In this document: positions 62,113 through 64,000 of the stretch, piece by piece
Position numbering within the stretch: the stretch's first letter is position 1
Layout of the letters: every line of letters starts with the position of its first letter
Assembly (NCBI RefSeq): GCF_020080835.1
Contig: NC_058160.1
Coordinates: 3,286,001 to 3,350,000, forward strand
DNA from: Cotesia glomerata
Lineage: Eukaryota > Arthropoda > Insecta > Hymenoptera > Braconidae
Direction of reading: 5' to 3'
Length of the DNA: 64,000 nucleotides
Made by a program: the position numbers and the translations under genes
The notes under the pieces: model-generated
Databases searched by the model: none
The model's input: the letters and a program-made list of their open reading frames with translations, nothing else
Told to the model about the DNA's origin: nothing

Positions 62113-63640
62113 AGTATTATACATCGTCTGTCCAGGCTGTTGTGTAGTACTGCTGAAGATATTTAACTCAGTAAACTGAACAGAGCCTGAAAGAAGACAA
62201 CACTAACATTATTTCATTGTACGTGTAGACGATTAACCAGATAGAAGAGACCAGTACAGAGTTTACAGAGTTAGCTACAGATAGTATGTAGGATGAATAA
62301 GAGAATAAGAAGAAAAAGAAGAAGAAAATAAGAAGGTGAGGCAGGCCGGGCAAGTAACGGCAAGGCGAGCAACCCAGACTCAACTGGTGAAAGAGACCGA
62401 GGTATGTATGTATGATGATAATAATAAATAATTGTAATATAAATAATAATAATATAGCAAGTCTTACTTACACTGGTGTTCTTCTAGATCATGTATTAGT
62501 ATAGCTAGTTGACCTGGGCGAAGAAGTGGGGACTGGAAGCCCCGAGACAGAGATATAGAAGATATCAAGGGGATTAGTTGAGGTAGGAGTTGTCAACAGT
62601 GGCTGCTTTTCTTGGTCTATTTCTTCTGGGAGTTGTCTGCAAGTATTTCCCTGTGCTCTGTACTGGTTTCGGGCACTCTGCTGATATTATGAGAAAAATA
62701 TATACTGATGCTCAGGTACGGGAATTTCTGGTTGGTCATGCCTACGCATGAGAGTGAAGACCCCGGAACTGACTGAACTGACAGTCAGGACTTGTTATTA
62801 TAGTTATTATTCTGAGAATATAAGGGACCTCCTTTTATGTTGTTGTTGTTCTGAGCTAGTTTTGTAAGTAGGGGAGAAGCTGTTTGGTTGCTGTTTACAA
62901 CATACATACGTGGGCTTGATTCTATTCTTGCTATGGAGTGTGTGTTGGTGTGGTAGGGTAAGAGGTTTGGGGGTTTGGCTGGCTCAAATGGATTTAATAG
63001 ACGGGGAAATGAATGAACAGGTTAAATTTTTTTGGGAAACCTTATATTACACCTGGACTAAGTATTATTATTATTAATATTGTTAAATTTTATTACTAAG
63101 ATCGGTGATTTTAATTATTAAAGAGAAACATTTATTATTGTAAGCCAACTTTCCCGATCCAATTTGATAGTAGACTGTATAAATTTTTATCTATTAATGA
63201 TTACACCACAATATTTTCGGTATGAGCGCTCATACCATCTTCGGGTGAATATATAATAATTAAAAATTTTTTGATTTTTTTTAAGACAATTTTAATTAGA
63301 ATTATATAAAGATGTTATTTTCTTACTCAGTGACTCTTTTTTCGGCAACCGAAAAAATAATTCGGAACGCTCAGACCAGGACTCGAACCTGGATCTTTTG
63401 GTCAATATTATTAATATTTTTATTTATATATTTTTTTTTTAACAATTGTAAATTGACTATGTTTACGATTGTTATTGGCTATTTAGTCTATTGCACAATT
63501 TTCTCTAATTATTTATAATTTTTGTTAGCCTGTATTCCCTCCAGGCATAAACAATTTTTTATTCTTATTTTAAATTTGTCATTAGAGATAAATTCAACTG
63601 AAAAAAATAATTCGGACAAATATAAAAAAACAATTATTAA
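62113..63640. other. Non-coding region at right side
   Basis: A more balanced segment at 62113-63000 has no recognised coding frame. It may hold further upstream exons or regulatory DNA of shn, but nothing specific supports that. A perfect 9 bp stem-loop, TTTTTTCGG-CAA-CCGAAAAAA, lies at 63337-63357. Confidence 0.4.
63376..63392 (-). repeat. tRNA T-arm-like remnant
   Basis: On the minus strand, CCAGG-TTCGAGT-CCTGG is a perfect T-arm with a B-box-like core (GTTCGAGTCC). No matching D-arm or anticodon arm is upstream, where the sequence is A/T-rich. It is therefore likely to be the relic of a tRNA-derived SINE or a tRNA fragment, not a tRNA gene. Confidence 0.45.
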
Positions 63641-63644
63641 TATT

Positions 63645-64000
63645 GTTATTTTTAGGTAGATTTCATAGAAATAAATCTTTTGCATTGGTCCTCATGTCGG
63701 AATTTACTCGGAATTTTGTCGTAATATCACTTAATTAGTCGAGTAAAGCTCAAAAATAACGTTAGTTAAAAAATTTATATATGTAATATAACGCGGGATG
63801 TTGCCGTGATTGTGTCTACAGTTCTTGACGGATCTAGATGAAATTTGTAACTCATATTCTTTGGATAATAACTTTGAATGAGTTCGAAGATGAGCGAAAT
63901 CCATCCATAAGCTTAGAAATTGCAGCTCTTTAAAATTATCAAAATAGTGAAAATCACGTTTTGGGGGACTTCATTGATGTATAACTTTTGGTTGAAAAGA
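63645..64000 (+). repeat. Interspersed repeat shared with 23.7 kb, cut by window edge
   Basis: TAGATTTCATAGAAAT, followed by TTTGCATTGGTCCTCATG(T/A)CGGAA, closely matches about 23739-23785 inside the 23113-24706 transposon. Similarity continues loosely (TTAGAAAT.. GAGC.. AAATCATT). The element runs off the right end. Confidence 0.6.

Overview
The window is AT-rich eukaryotic DNA with spliced genes, canonical GT-AG introns and very dense small non-autonomous transposons. It is an insect. The zinc-finger protein is the arthropod schnurri type, with a C-terminal finger group that resembles insect Shn. The base composition and the style of the short inverted-repeat elements suggest a hymenopteran parasitoid, perhaps a braconid wasp. 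That last step is inference from general impression, not from a database comparison.

Three protein genes can be supported. (1) On the minus strand, 31616-32824 is the large first coding exon of an Emi1/Rca1-type F-box inhibitor of the anaphase-promoting complex. Its C-terminal zinc-binding exon was not found. (2) On the plus strand, 33764-35157 is a complete three-exon gene for Rpb12, the small zinc-ribbon subunit shared by RNA polymerases I, II and III. It is divergent from Rca1 across a 0.94 kb interval that probably serves as a shared promoter. (3) On the minus strand, 37948-49427 is schnurri (shn), the large zinc-finger cofactor of the Dpp/BMP pathway. It has four coding exons whose splice phases all agree and encodes about 1974 residues. 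A leader exon probably ends at 57939. Rpb12 and shn are convergent.

The left half (1 to about 31 kb) has no gene I can name. It holds a candidate partial exon at the left edge (1-173, strong splice donor), an exon-like GC-rich island at 16805-16947, several GC-rich non-coding blocks, and many repeats: TTAA-flanked MITEs, two copies of a CACTGATAGAAGG MITE, fold-back elements, a 1.6 kb TIR transposon at 23113-24706, tandem arrays, and a non-autonomous Helitron at 30543-31116 lying between two copies of a 0.46 kb duplication.

The introns of all three genes are also full of transposons. The shn intron 47247-48848 is about 93% a fold-back element that itself carries a nested second element. The region upstream of shn (58.2-62.1 kb) has GC-rich blocks, two perfect TGACGTCA sites and an internally triplicated TIR element. 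No CRISPR array, operon, complete tRNA or rRNA gene was seen.
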